From Gamsiella multidivaricata (taxonomy: Eukaryota; Mortierellomycota; Mortierellomycetes; Mortierellales; Mortierellaceae), in the NCBI RefSeq assembly GCF_025024155.1, contig NW_026251709.1, positions 248,001-312,000 on the forward strand: a stretch of DNA of 64,000 nt. The letters are read 5' to 3'. The notes below the pieces were generated by a model. The model did not search any database and had not been told where the DNA came from. It was given only the letters and a program-made list of their open reading frames with translations. This document shows positions 21,500 to 34,387 of the stretch, piece by piece. The first letter of the stretch is position 1, and every line of letters begins with the position of its first letter. Position numbers and translations under genes: made by a program.

Positions 21500-22973
21500 A
21501 GAAAAAAGATTTTTTCTTTTGTGGTCCTTGCCCCCCCTCCTCCCCATGCTTATGCCTCTGTGCCTTGTGCTCCCGGGCAAAGTTGCGTCCCGTTCAGGAC
21601 CGCTTGCAATCATTTCTTTTTTATGATTTCGCCCCTCTATCCATCCATCCATCCATCCCATCCCATCCCATCCCTTTACACGCACATGTTTCGTCCCGTC
21701 TGCGTTTTATTTTACCAGCGTCTATGTATTTTTAATGTAGTCATCCAAACCTTTTTTCTTCTTTGCTTGTATATTACTTCACGCCTCTCCAGCAGCCGAG
21801 AGTCACCTCCCCACCGAGCCATAACCTCGGATCCTTATGATAAAGAAAACAGAAACAAAAAAAAAAAAAAAAAAAAAAAAGATATTCTCGACTCGAATGG
21901 GTCCCTCAACGATTACTTTGTAGTCTATGATTGTATGATTGTATTTGATGATTAAAAAAAAAAAAAAAAAAAAAAGACTCAGCTTACCCCATAGAGTCTA
22001 CCTAATACTCCTTCACGAAATAAAAAAATAAAAAAATAAGAATTTGTTCCTCTGTAGACTTGTGCATACTGCACAAAAGAAGTAACAATGTACACAGGAA
22101 GAGAGGGGGGTAAGGGGCAGGGGCGGTACCATGCAGGGGTTTACAGTTACTTGCTTCTGTTGCATGTGGTTCTCTGCATCCTCCACTCCAACATCTCACT
22201 TCTAGCGCGATCCATCGGGCAATCCATCCCCAAAACTTGTGTTCGATTGTCTTTATGCTACCTACTAGACTAACCCCCCTCCCCCCCTCATGCTTGCCAT
22301 AGTTATAATATCCCCAGCCCAGATCTCGGCAAAAAAAAAAATTACTACGCGCTACCCGTTTCATTGCGTCCCACTCCCACTTTGATATTCCCCCCTCCCC
22401 CCTCCTCCTCCTCCTCCCCGCTCTTCTTCTGCCTCTCTCTATCTCCGATTTTCTGTCTGTAAAGGTACCATGCAGTTTCTTCCGATATGGAGCTATGTCA
22501 TCGTGACGAACTCAACGCGACTAAGAGCTCTTTCTCTCTCTCTCTTGCTCGCTCTTTCTCGCTCTCACGCGTGCTCTCTCTCTCTCTCTAGGTCCATCGC
22601 TTTCCCATTGAGCAATTGCTGCAAGAGGGGGAATGACGATGATTACGATAAATTAACCAAGCAGGTAGATTTTTTTTTTATCGTCGCCGCACAAAGTATC
22701 AAAAATTGAATTTGCCTCAAAGGACCAATAATGGACATCCATGGTGTTGAAAAAGGGACCAAGCAACAATACACGGGATCTCAACGTTCAGATTGCTAGG
22801 GACAGATAGCCAAGATAGATAGCATATTGCATCCACGCGTTCACGTATATAGATAACAACAAAAAAAAATTGCAATTTTTTACATTTATTTGTTTTGGGT
22901 AAATGTATGGTATGATACATGAGGAAAGGAAAGGAAAGAAAAAAAAGAGGAGACCACTTATTATTGTTACAAT
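21500..22973. other. spacer between convergent cyclin and CSL genes
   Basis: Holds the 3' ends of two genes that face each other. It contains a CATC repeat (about 21640-21672), two encoded A runs (21857-21880 and 21954-21975) and a CT-rich dinucleotide stretch near 22530-22590. No gene supported. Confidence 0.6.
21857..21880. repeat. 24-base poly(A) run
   Basis: A run about 360 bp after the cyclin stop codon; a second run of 22 A follows at 21954-21975. Confidence 0.85.
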
Positions 22974-23252
22974 CTACTTCATGTGAAGGACTTCCACAAC
23001 CCACTCGGAACTCTCGCGGCCACGCGTGTACGCAACCTTGTATCCCGTAGGGTACGCAATACCCGTCGCGCGCTCCACCATCAAAAGATCCATCTCCGCG
23101 TGCGCATTACCCTCCCCATCGTGCGACGCACGCACTTCACACCCATAGGGCAGTTCAGCCTCCAGTCCCATCGGGCGTGACAACAACTTGGCCGTCTCGG
23201 TCTTTTGAGCTGATCCCGCGGAAGCTACCTTCTGCTGCTGCTGCTGCTGCCG

Positions 23253-23290
<38 letters not shown>

Positions 23291-26200
23291 GCTGACGACC
23301 AAAGGTGGCATTAGCCTTCGTAGGGATCTTTGGCAGCTTGTCCTCAACCTGGAGAGCCTCCTGCTGCTGCTGCTGCTGCTGCTTCTTGCCCGCCTCCTCA
23401 TCCTCAGAGTCCGAGACGTTCTCATCATCCTGTTGTTCTTGATCAACAGCTTCTCCTTCGGCCTCGCCGCCGTTAGGAAGAATATCCTTCACCAACCGAC
23501 GTCTCATATGCACTGGGCCATGCTGCGCCAACCAAAGCTGAATCGGTCCCTCTTCGTCCTCCATAGGCTGGCGGACATCCTCACATCGCCTATAGACAAA
23601 CTCCGAGAGCGACAACTTGCGCTCGTAAGGGTTGTCCTGGGACGCCCCGCGAAGACGGGCCTCTTCCTCTGCGGGCGACAGTTTCTCGAACACGTTCTTG
23701 ACCTTCATTACCAACTTGTTGGATTGGCTGTTGTATCGTGGAGGAGTGAGCACCTGAGGGACCTTGCGTGGGTCGACATCTGTGTCGATCGAGGTAGGAA
23801 TAGCTCCAAAATACGTATAGTCGAACTTGGCTGTAGAATAGAAAATAAAATAAATTAAAATGTCAGCAACCACCTCAAACTTGTCGTCTAATGCTTGCTT
23901 GCTTGCTTGCACATTTGAATGATCCATAACGAGACATGGGGGATCCTTACCAATACCCGCAATGGTCCAGCAGACAAAATCATCAACAGCGACGTTTTCT
24001 TGTCCCTTGGGAACTCGCACGGGGCCACGCTTTCCGTAACCGGACTCATCGCCATAATAATCGCCCTCATCATCTTCAGGGGCCTCAGTCATGTCCATGA
24101 TCGACGCCTTCTTCGACGACGTCCTGTACTCCAGCAGTGGGCTGCGGTCCATCGCTGCCTGCAGTGGTATCTTACCCTCGATCTTGGGGCTTCCGATCGA
24201 GGAGGCACTGAGGTAGTATGGACGACCATCCTCAGGATGGACACGGTCTGGATGCTGCAATACAATCTTTTGCATCTGACTCACTGGACCCGTTCCGTTG
24301 CGGATGACCTTTCCATTCTCGACCTTGCGAATGATCAAACGGTCCGTGGTGACGCCCGTTAGGTCGTTGATGAGAATGATCTCAGACCCATAGAGGACAG
24401 GTTCCGAGTTTGAAAAGACATAGGTAGGCTCCTGCTGAGGCTGCTGAGGCTGAGGCTGCGATTGATGCTGGTGCTGTTGCTGAGGCGCGTCGTGTTGCTG
24501 GTGCTGTCGAAGATAGGACGGGTCCTGCAGATAATACTGCGGCGCGGGCGAATGACCAGATGCTTGAGACAATCCGGTCGAGTTCTCCAAAGGTCTAGGG
24601 CTGGAGGATGACTGGCTGTTGTCGCCCTTCATCCGGATCGGTACGAACTTGGTCGAGTGGCTCGCTGTTCTGAAAACACCCATGTTACCAGTGGGCGCGA
24701 GCTTAACTGGAGGTGCTGGTGGGGGCTTCACCATCTTGATCGTGAACGAGGACCACGAACCGATCTTGGCGCAGACCTCATTGTTGCTCACAGCCATATA
24801 TTTTGTCCGCACCGTCTGTGCATTGATGCGGTTCAGCAGAGAGACACTCATGCCATTGAGAATGAAGCATGAGGCGTTGCCAGCCTTGGCTGTCTTCTTT
24901 GATGGCTTCGAGATGATTGGGATCGGATTTGAATCCATCAGCGCGGTAGGGATGCTCACATTCTTATTCAAAAAGACCTTGAGTCCCAGCTTGAAGCGCT
25001 TAGAGCTGTCGGTTCCCGTACCGGTGACATGGAGATTCCTGAACGAGCACTTCAGGGTATCGTCCAAGGTGCAGTCCTGCTCCATCAAGTTTTCACTGCC
25101 GCTTTGGCTCTGGTGTCCACTGCTCAGCTTCTCGTGCAGAATCGACATGGTCACATGAGGCTGTTCGGTGCGGATGTGCTTTGCATTCATGCCTGCAGAG
25201 ACCTGGACCATGGGTGGTGGGCAGAGATACCGCTTCTCAATTCCATATGACTTTTGGGCAATGGCACCGTGCCAGCATCGGATGGTCGTCATTTGATAGC
25301 GCTGCATTTTCGTCCGCGGGTACTGGCTGCTGCTCTTCTGTGGCGACGCCTGAGTCTTGCTCTGCGTGGGCAGTGTCGTGCGGCGCGACAGCAGATGGAG
25401 CTCTTGTGAGGCAATCCCGTCTGCCTGTTGCTGCTGCTGTTGCTCCACAGGGTCGACGCAGACCTTCAGACGAGGGCCCATGCGAATGGAAGTGTGGTCC
25501 CCAGACCACTTGCGCTTGCCCTCGGCGTGTAACTCGTGCCGCTGCTGAGAGTGCTGATCAGACTGCTGATGCTGGTGTTCGAGTGGTCGCCGAGGTCGAT
25601 AGTGCTGCTGCTGGTAGTGCGAGCTCTGGGAGAACTCTTGTGGCTCCATCTTGACCGATGGATTTCTCTCCAAATTGTAAACAGCCTTCTTCTGGGAGGA
25701 AATAGCAGAAGTTGGCGTAGCTGGTGGTTTCTGATGAACCAGGGAGAGAGGGCCGGCATTGGATGTTGGTGCTGGAGCAATTGAACGAGGCTGCAGAGCC
25801 TTGATCTTGTTTGTCTGGTTGGATTGCTGCTGCTGTTGCTGCTGATATCCCTGGAAGTGATGACCCGGCGCCCGTGATTCTACAGACCGAGTGGGCGATC
25901 TTGCACGTGATGACATATAATCATAGCTCTGGTCACGAGATTCGTGTCGCTGAGGAGATTCCGGTGACAGATTGCCTGGCCTCTGCTCAGGCAACGCCGC
26001 GTACAGCGAAGGCAGGCGCTGGCCTTGATGCTCTTGCTGTCGCTCGCGCTCGCGTTCGCGCTGCAGCTGACGTTGTCGGGCAGTCTCGAACCTCTCCAGG
26101 GTCTGGTTGATAGGCGGGCCATGTCCAAAATTGCCAGTGGTATTACTTGGGGCAACATGTCGGGCGGAGGAAAAGAATCCATCGCTGTTCTCGCGGTCTT

Positions 26201-26903
26201 GGCTTGTCACCTTGCTAAAGTAGCGCATATGGCGACCGGGCAAATCGCTACGGTAAAAGGGCTCCTCTGGGACTTGGATAGGCGGCAGGCTGTATTTGAA
26301 TGCTGGCGCATCCTCATCGACGGATTCGAAGGGCGTGCGCGGAGAATGCTGCTTCAGATATCCGTAGGTGGGATCGCGACGAAATTGGTCGTGGTGGTGC
26401 TGCTGGTCTCTGGCGGAGGGGTCGGTCATCAAATGATCGTTGTGATCTCGGGTCGTGTTGCGTACTCGACCCTCATATCCCTCAGTGTGCTTGACGTGCT
26501 GTGAAGATGAGTCGTAGGTCTGGGTATATTGCTGATAGGCACGATGAGGGTTTGAGGCAAGAGAGGGATAGGAATCATGCGATGGGGCCGGGCGATGAGG
26601 TCCCTGTGGATAACGCTGAGCTTGATGATGGCTATAACTACTTGATTGTTGGCGGTACAAGTGTTCGTCAGAGGTACGATGATGTGTATATGCTGCGGAT
26701 GATGATGAGGAAGAAGAGGCGTAAGATGTGCTGGAGGAAGAGGAAGAGGATTCCTGTCGGGGATGTTGGCTGTAGTTTCGCTCAAGGGAAGGTTCACTGT
26801 AGGCCGCGGAGGAGGAAGACGCAGAGGATGAGGAGTAGTAATGGTCATAAGGTTGAGCAACCGGTTCCAGGGCCGTGGGTGCGGTGGCAAATGCTGGCTT
26901 CAT
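22974..26903 (-). CDS. CSL (Su(H)/RBP-J/CBF11-12) family transcription factor
   Basis: Sequence-specific DNA-binding factor of the fungal CSL family, expected to bind GTGGGAA-like sites. The frame is open for 1309 codons; splicing an apparent 120-nt intron (23950-23831) gives 1269 aa. Residues 1-~530 are a disordered Ser/Gln/His/Tyr-rich region. The Rel-homology N domain starts near 537 (TIRCWHGAIAQKSYGIEKRY, then LCPPP) and includes SKPSKKTAKAGNASCF and INAQTVRTKYM. The beta-trefoil domain follows (SHSTKFVPIRM, GSEIILINDLTGVTTDRL, IIRKVENGKVIRNGTGPVSQ; about 740-890) and then the C-terminal Ig/TIG-like domain (DDFVCWTIAGI, TYFGAIPTS). After it come a Glu/Asp-rich stretch and a polyglutamine tract (about 1203-1227). 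The long N-terminus resembles the Cbf12 class. The start ATG opens a clean N-terminus. Confidence 0.93.
23831..23950 (-). other. frame-preserving 120-nt intron in the CSL gene
   Basis: Reading on the minus strand, GTAAGG follows ATTGCGGGTATTG, and CTACAG precedes CCAAGTTCG. Removing 120 nt (40 codons) joins WTIAGI to AKFDYTYF, which fits the CSL C-terminal domain. The intron has no in-frame stop, so both spliced and unspliced messages stay open. It contains a GCTT tandem repeat. Confidence 0.75.
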
Positions 26904-29900
26904 GGTCGACTTCTAGAGTGAGATGAACAAAATTGATCAGCGGGAGGACTTCTTTGGCGTGCATGCATGTGGACATATCCATAAGAGATGTGGTAGCAGG
27001 AAAGATAAATAGGCTATCTGGCTAAATGGATAGGCGGTGATGGGGTGATAGGAACAAGAACATCGCATGAGGGTTATGGACGACTGAAGGAAGGGTCGAG
27101 GTCAGGTCGGTTGAGTTGCAAATGCAGTGCAGTCGGTGTAAAAAAAGGGGGAGGGGGCCATGGAATGTCCCTGGACCGAGTCCTTTTTGGGAAAAGTGTG
27201 TGAGGTACCGGGATGGATATTCTTTTGGAAGTAACTTCTTCTAATGGCACAGGGCGATGAATAGGGAATGTATGTAGGGGAAGATGTGCGCCAAGTATCT
27301 TACAAAGGAGGATCCTGGATGATGTCAAGGAAGGAAGAGTGAGGGTGGTGGCGGTAGTGGGAATATATCCAGGTGGAGCGTGAGCGTGAGGGATAAGTGC
27401 GCAATTGAGTGTGAGTGACCGATAGGAGGGAGTGGAGAGTGAAGAGTGAAGAGTGGAGAGTGAGAGAAGTAAAGCGTGAAGAGCGAAGAGCGATGAGTGA
27501 GGGACAAAGAATGAGGGTGAGGATTGTCGGATGGCAAAAGGCGAGAGAAAGGGAATAGTAGAAAAGACAAGAAAGAAAGAAGATGGATGCGACGGAGAAT
27601 ACTTTTTTGGATGTGCGCCCTTTGTGCCTTTCTTTCGACTCTCTCATTTTTTTTCTCCGGTCCGCAACCATTCGCTTTCTTTCTTTATTCAGTAATGAAA
27701 AGACTCACAAATAAGAGCGCAGTGGCAGCTGCAGCCAAAAACGAAGGGAAAAAACAGTAAGGACCAGGCCTCATTGAATGCATTCAATTCACACACTTGC
27801 TGAGAACATGTCCTCACCAATTGAATCCAACAATAATACGACACAAACCAGGCTAGAGGAAAGTGTATTCGAGAGAGTACCTTCGCTTTCTCCCCCCAGC
27901 ATGTGTGGGAACAACAAGGCCAGGGGGGAGGAAAACAAAACAAAACAAAGACGCAACAGCAGCCTGTGTCAACGGGGATCTTTTGTTTATTGGAGGTTCA
28001 TAATCCAGTCCACAGTTCTTGCTTGCAGATGGCGCAGACAAAGACGAAAAAGTGCCCACGCAGATATGCAGTTGAGCGTGAGCGCCGTGTCTTTGTTGTT
28101 GTCGAAAGGTCACATTCAGATAGAGAGCTGCATCGCCAGTATCATCTTCCGCAGCCATCGGGGCTCCAGTCCTGGTGTACCATCAACTGGGCAAGCTCCT
28201 GGAATGGCAGCGGTACCATTATTTCCTTTTCGCGATTGTTCTCCTATTGGTGATGGTGATAGTGGTGGTTTGCGGGACGTTCCCTGGACTGTCCAGAAAC
28301 GGGCCCTATTACGTGAACCCGTCATGTTTCGAGTTGGCGAGAAACAATGAGAAAATCCACTTTTTTCTGCATCTGTGGGAAACAACAACAGAAAGCTAAT
28401 CATGCAGTCTGACCAACAGACCGCGACCAGAGCAGAAAACGTTCAGCTTTGGAGGACTGAACAGCATTACGGTCAGACACAGACCAATGACACTCCCCGC
28501 ACTCAAGGAACCCGCCCTGTTCTCGGATAGGGCAGAGCAATGTTCGCAAAGGGCGTGACTAAATCAATTGGATTGGACAACAGACACTAAAAAAGACGGA
28601 ACCTTATTGTGGGAGCCCAACCCTCAACCAACTCTACCTCGAGTCTATGATTCGCTACTTTCTTGTGGGGATAGTACATGTACACACCAAGGGAACCAGG
28701 CAGTTAGAGATTGACTATTGACTCAAAGTGTATTTGATAAACCCTTTTTCTACTGCAAAGATTCCTTCATTTAGTCCTTTGCCTCGTCATACACTTGATG
28801 TTACTTGATGTGAAGATTGCCACTGGATGAAATGTGTCCCCTTGTCTTCTCTTCAATTTCGCCCGCAAGGCGCAAAGTGCAAAGTGCAGTCGACAGAGAG
28901 CCCTGTCTCGATAAATTTTACGATTGGCCCAAAAATACCCTGGCCAGGGGCTGTGGACCCCTTGCATGCTAGACTGCAGGAGTAGGTCCAACAGTGGACC
29001 AAGGCGCCATGTCTAACGCAACTGATGCGGACTAAACTATCCCCTTTGACATCATCCTCATAAACTACATTGCCAGGGGTCAGGCTTTTCCGGGAGCCAA
29101 AATAAAGTGTGCCGTGTGCCCTTCAGCGCTTGACGCTTGAGTTGTACTCAGCGTGAAAATAGTAACACCATCCTAGTGGATCTCGGAAAATAGCGAAATT
29201 GCGGCTCAACAACATTACCCATGGTGCATTTAAGATAAAAAAAAATGCGATGTGAAATCCATATGGTTCATTGGACATATTTTCTGCTACGTTGCAAAGC
29301 TACAATTCCATTTCCGCAAGTGATGGTACTGTCTTGTGACAATACCCTTCGTTATCAATGTTCTTCTGACAAGACGAGTGTCAATCGTCGAATAATTTGC
29401 TTATCGGAACGGATGAGGATGCCGCAGGGCTTGCCGGGACCTTATCTGGAGGCTTTTTTTTTTTTTTTTTTTTTGGGGGGGGGGGGGTCACCCAAAGTTC
29501 TCCCATCAAACCCATGCTTAGCCTTAAAAAAATGCGGGCTCGCCCATGAATGCTCTGGATACACCTTGGCTTGTAGGGCACCTGGACTACATGCGGACAT
29601 CACAAGATGTAATGCAGGTTTCGTTACTAGTTGCAAAATAAAAATAACAAAGGGACGAGAGCAACCTTTCCCATCAAACGGACTGTTCTCGGCCTCGCTT
29701 CCGGGGGCTGTAATGGTTTGACAAAAATTGACAACAGCAACATACGAGAAAATCTCCTATGACCTTTGTTGGCGTACAACATGCATGAGCGGCGAGAGCC
29801 GAGACATGAGAAATGAAAAAGCAGAAAGCACAAACAAATGTGTACGAAGGGTACACATCGCTTTTGCAGCTCTGAAGGGGGACCAATCGGAGAAAAGTAG

Positions 29901-30232
29901 ATGAGATGAAATATGTCACGAATATTGACCAACGCCCACGGTAATCAACTGCGCGCAAATATGAATGCCAACGAATCAGTATCTACTCAGGCTAAGCGAC
30001 ACAGACCACGTCGTGTAAATATCATCTGCACCTGGTTTTATATGAACTTATGAGGAACGGGAGCGTAAACGTTGAGTTCAAGGTGAGCTGCAGGCTGTAC
30101 GTTCCAATGGCACAGCGTGGGCTTTTCTAGGAGTCCTGACTCTAAAGAGTGGCGTCGACAATACAGGGAAGAAACCAAACATTGCCAATCAGCCCATTTT
30201 CATATCACTCACGCTAACTCCACGACTTCAGT
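26904..30232. promoter_or_regulatory. gene-free region between divergent CSL and antiporter genes
   Basis: About 3.3 kb between start codons that face outward, so it holds both promoters. The part near CSL is purine-rich on the plus strand (27300-27600), hence pyrimidine-rich on the CSL sense strand. A run of 21 T followed directly by 13 G is at 29454-29487. Small open frames here look non-coding. No RNA gene recognised. Confidence 0.55.
29454..29487. repeat. poly(T)-poly(G) compound homopolymer
   Basis: About 21 T followed immediately by 13 G, in non-coding DNA. Confidence 0.8.
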
Positions 30233-31636
30233 ATGATCCATGAAGTTTTTTCTCCCGAAATCGCTTACTTTGGTCTCTTCCTCGTCTCGCTATGGCTCTC
30301 AGGAACCCTGTTTGAACAGGTCCTTCGCTGTCGACTCCTTGGCGAACTGCTCATTGGCATCATATTCGGCAACCTTGGTATTGGCACCCTTTTACCGGCC
30401 GACAAGACGGTGTTCGTTCTCGCTGGAGACATCGGTGTGCTCGGACTGATCTTCGAAGCAGGACTCAGTACAGGACTTCACAAGCTTCTGAGGGCGGGTC
30501 CTAGAGGTGCTTTGGTGGCTCTAGTTGGTACTATGGTTCCATTGGCGACTGGGTATGGATACATCTACGCCTTGTTACAACAACATGCTATCCAGGACGG
30601 GGGCGCAGAGGGAACCACTCCCAATATTGTCACAGAAGCATTAGCATCGGGTGCGGCGCTCGCCTCAACATCGGTGGCATGTGCCATATCCCTGATGAAG
30701 CAGCAGGGACTATTAGAAACTTCAGTGGGAACGTTGATTACGACAGCTGCGATGATTGACGATATCGCCAGTTTGATCCTGCTGGGCATTGTTGCTGGAT
30801 TTGGAGGTTCGGAATCTGATATCGGAGCCATGACCATTGTGCAACCCATCCTGTCAAGTCTCGGAGTCATCTTGGTAGGTCTCCTTGGATGTATTGCCGT
30901 GACCAAGTCCAAGACTCGACAGTCTGTGAAACAAGCTACAGAGATGCGGGTTGTCAGCGAAGCAGGACAGGAAAACTCAAGCGCAGATGCTGCTCAGACG
31001 GGCAAGGAGGAGGAGGAGATAACAGACAGCCCCAACATCAGACGTCATGAGGCATTGTACAAGTATACATTCTCGCCAGCCGTTAAACTTGCGGCGGTGT
31101 TGACCGTGGGACTGGGATACAGTATCTTGGCAGAGTACTTGGGCAGCTCCCGACTCCTTGGGGCCTTTGTAGCGGGAGTCTTTTTTTCGCCATTCGAGGC
31201 ACTCAAGGCGCTTTACGACGAGCAGATTTCCCACAAATTGCAGCCAGCCATGAGCGCCATATTTTTCGCCACCATCGGATTTGCGATTCCACTATCGAAA
31301 ATCTTGGATCCGTCGCTGTTTGGCTGGGGAGTGGTGTACGCTGTGATCGCATCTCTCGCTAAGCTGGTAACCGCTCTGCTGGCTCCTTCAGAGCCTGGTG
31401 AGGCCCAATACTCCAGCACGCGAAAACAAGGATTGAGCGAGCGCTGGATGGTTGGAACAGCTATGATTGCTCGCGGTGAGCTCGGGTTGCTGATGGTGCA
31501 ACAGGCCCTCTTGCAAGGTGTGATGACCCAGGCTGTCATGATCGTAACGACATGGTCGATCATTCTCTGTACACTTGTAGGCATAGGTGCTCTTAGTCTT
31601 GTTATGAGAAAGATATCAGTTCAGAGGCAGGACTAG
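30233..31636 (+). CDS. CPA2-type monovalent cation/proton antiporter
   Basis: Multi-spanning membrane antiporter of the Na+/H+ exchanger superfamily (CPA2, Kef/TMCO3-like), exchanging Na+ or K+ for protons. A single exon of 467 aa with about 12-13 hydrophobic segments. The N-terminal half holds LLGELLIGIIFGNLGIGTLL and a long first repeat. The ion-site region is TTAAMIDDIASLILLGIVAG, with the acidic DD pair, preceded by LASTSVACAISLMKQQG, both typical of CPA2. A charged loop (about 225-280) separates two transmembrane bundles. The C-terminal part holds GSSRLLGAFVAGVFFSP and SAIFFATIGFAIPLS, and ends shortly after the last helix, so the RCK/TrkA regulatory domain found in some bacterial relatives is absent. 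It is the only clearly intronless multi-kilobase gene here. Its stop is 110 bp from the stop of RVB1 on the other strand. Location (plasma membrane or organelle) unknown. Confidence 0.9.
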   Translation: MIHEVFSPEIAYFGLFLVSLWLSGTLFEQVLRCRLLGELLIGIIFGNLGIGTLLPADKTVFVLAGDIGVLGLIFEAGLSTGLHKLLRAGPRGALVALVGTMVPLATGYGYIYALLQQHAIQDGGAEGTTPNIVTEALASGAALASTSVACAISLMKQQGLLETSVGTLITTAAMIDDIASLILLGIVAGFGGSESDIGAMTIVQPILSSLGVILVGLLGCIAVTKSKTRQSVKQATEMRVVSEAGQENSSADAAQTGKEEEEITDSPNIRRHEALYKYTFSPAVKLAAVLTVGLGYSILAEYLGSSRLLGAFVAGVFFSPFEALKALYDEQISHKLQPAMSAIFFATIGFAIPLSKILDPSLFGWGVVYAVIASLAKLVTALLAPSEPGEAQYSSTRKQGLSERWMVGTAMIARGELGLLMVQQALLQGVMTQAVMIVTTWSIILCTLVGIGALSLVMRKISVQRQD

Positions 31637-31679
31637 CCTGCACAAAAATATTGGAATTCAGATTGTGCTTGAAGAACTT

Positions 31680-31685
31680 TTTATT
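31680..31685 (-). terminator. AATAAA polyadenylation signal of RVB1
   Basis: AATAAA on the minus strand about 62 nt after the RVB1 stop codon, inside the 110-bp gap between convergent genes. Confidence 0.45.
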
Positions 31686-31746
31686 TGCATTATGCTGGGC
31701 TGTCCATAGGCCCCGCACGTCCGTCATCATCATTATATGTTTCTCC

Positions 31747-33548
<1,802 letters not shown>

Positions 33549-34387
33549 GCTTGCAATTGTGAGCTTGTGGGTGAGAAGGATGTGTTTGGTTGGTGGATAG
33601 GGGAAGCGAAAGCAGTGAAGCAGTCTTTTTTTCTTTTTTTCCTGGCAAGTTTGTTTATCTTCCTCCCTCTATTATTGCACACGATCCGTAATTGCAGGTC
33701 AGTTCAGTCACAACAAAACTGCCTCTGTGCAGGCCTTGAATATACTCCTCTTGACCCTCCGTTACACATCCTTTATCCCCATGCATCATGGCCATGGATC
33801 CCATCCATTCCCATCCCATCCCTTTGCAGGAATACGCAGTAGCACCGACTCTTCCACTTTACTTCTTCGGTCTCACTTGACTGATTATGCGTTCCATCGA
33901 CTCATCTTCATGCCACAAGCTGCCCCCTCCGCCAGCATCACATAAAACTAGCACTGAGGATCCCATATGGTGGTCCGACATATGGATCCTCTGAGACCGG
34001 CCTCGCTGACAAAAAAAGAGATAAAAGGACTCCACTGGGACATTGACGGCAACAGAAAATCCTTCTTCATTCCTCAACCATCTGCCTGCTCATTCCTTCC
34101 CCTGAACTCTTGACCGTCTTCTCGACATCGCCACTGTAACCCTCCATCAACTGATCCGAACCAGACTCCTCAAGGGACCTACCACCGATCGCATCGGCGC
34201 ACATCCCAACCTACTCTCGCACTTCCCTGTGGCACATTTCTCAAGTCATCAACAGCCTCTTGGCAACGGCGCCGGCACCTTCCTCCCTCACCGACAGCTG
34301 GGCTCCTCATTCTTTTTCTCCAAACTCCTCCACTTCTGCTTCGCCCATACACTCCTTTGTCTTCTGTTTCGGATCGAATACAATAAA
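33549..34387. promoter_or_regulatory. divergent promoter region between RVB1 and the F-box/LRR gene
   Basis: About 840 bp between outward-facing start codons. The half near the F-box gene is CT-rich (about 34080-34350). A near-repeat of CATGGATCCCATCCATTCCC occurs near 33790-33815. No gene supported, and no clear TATA box. Confidence 0.5.

Noticed and set aside
23253..23858. Leu-rich plus-strand frame
   Set aside because: Antisense of the polyglutamine tract of the CSL gene.
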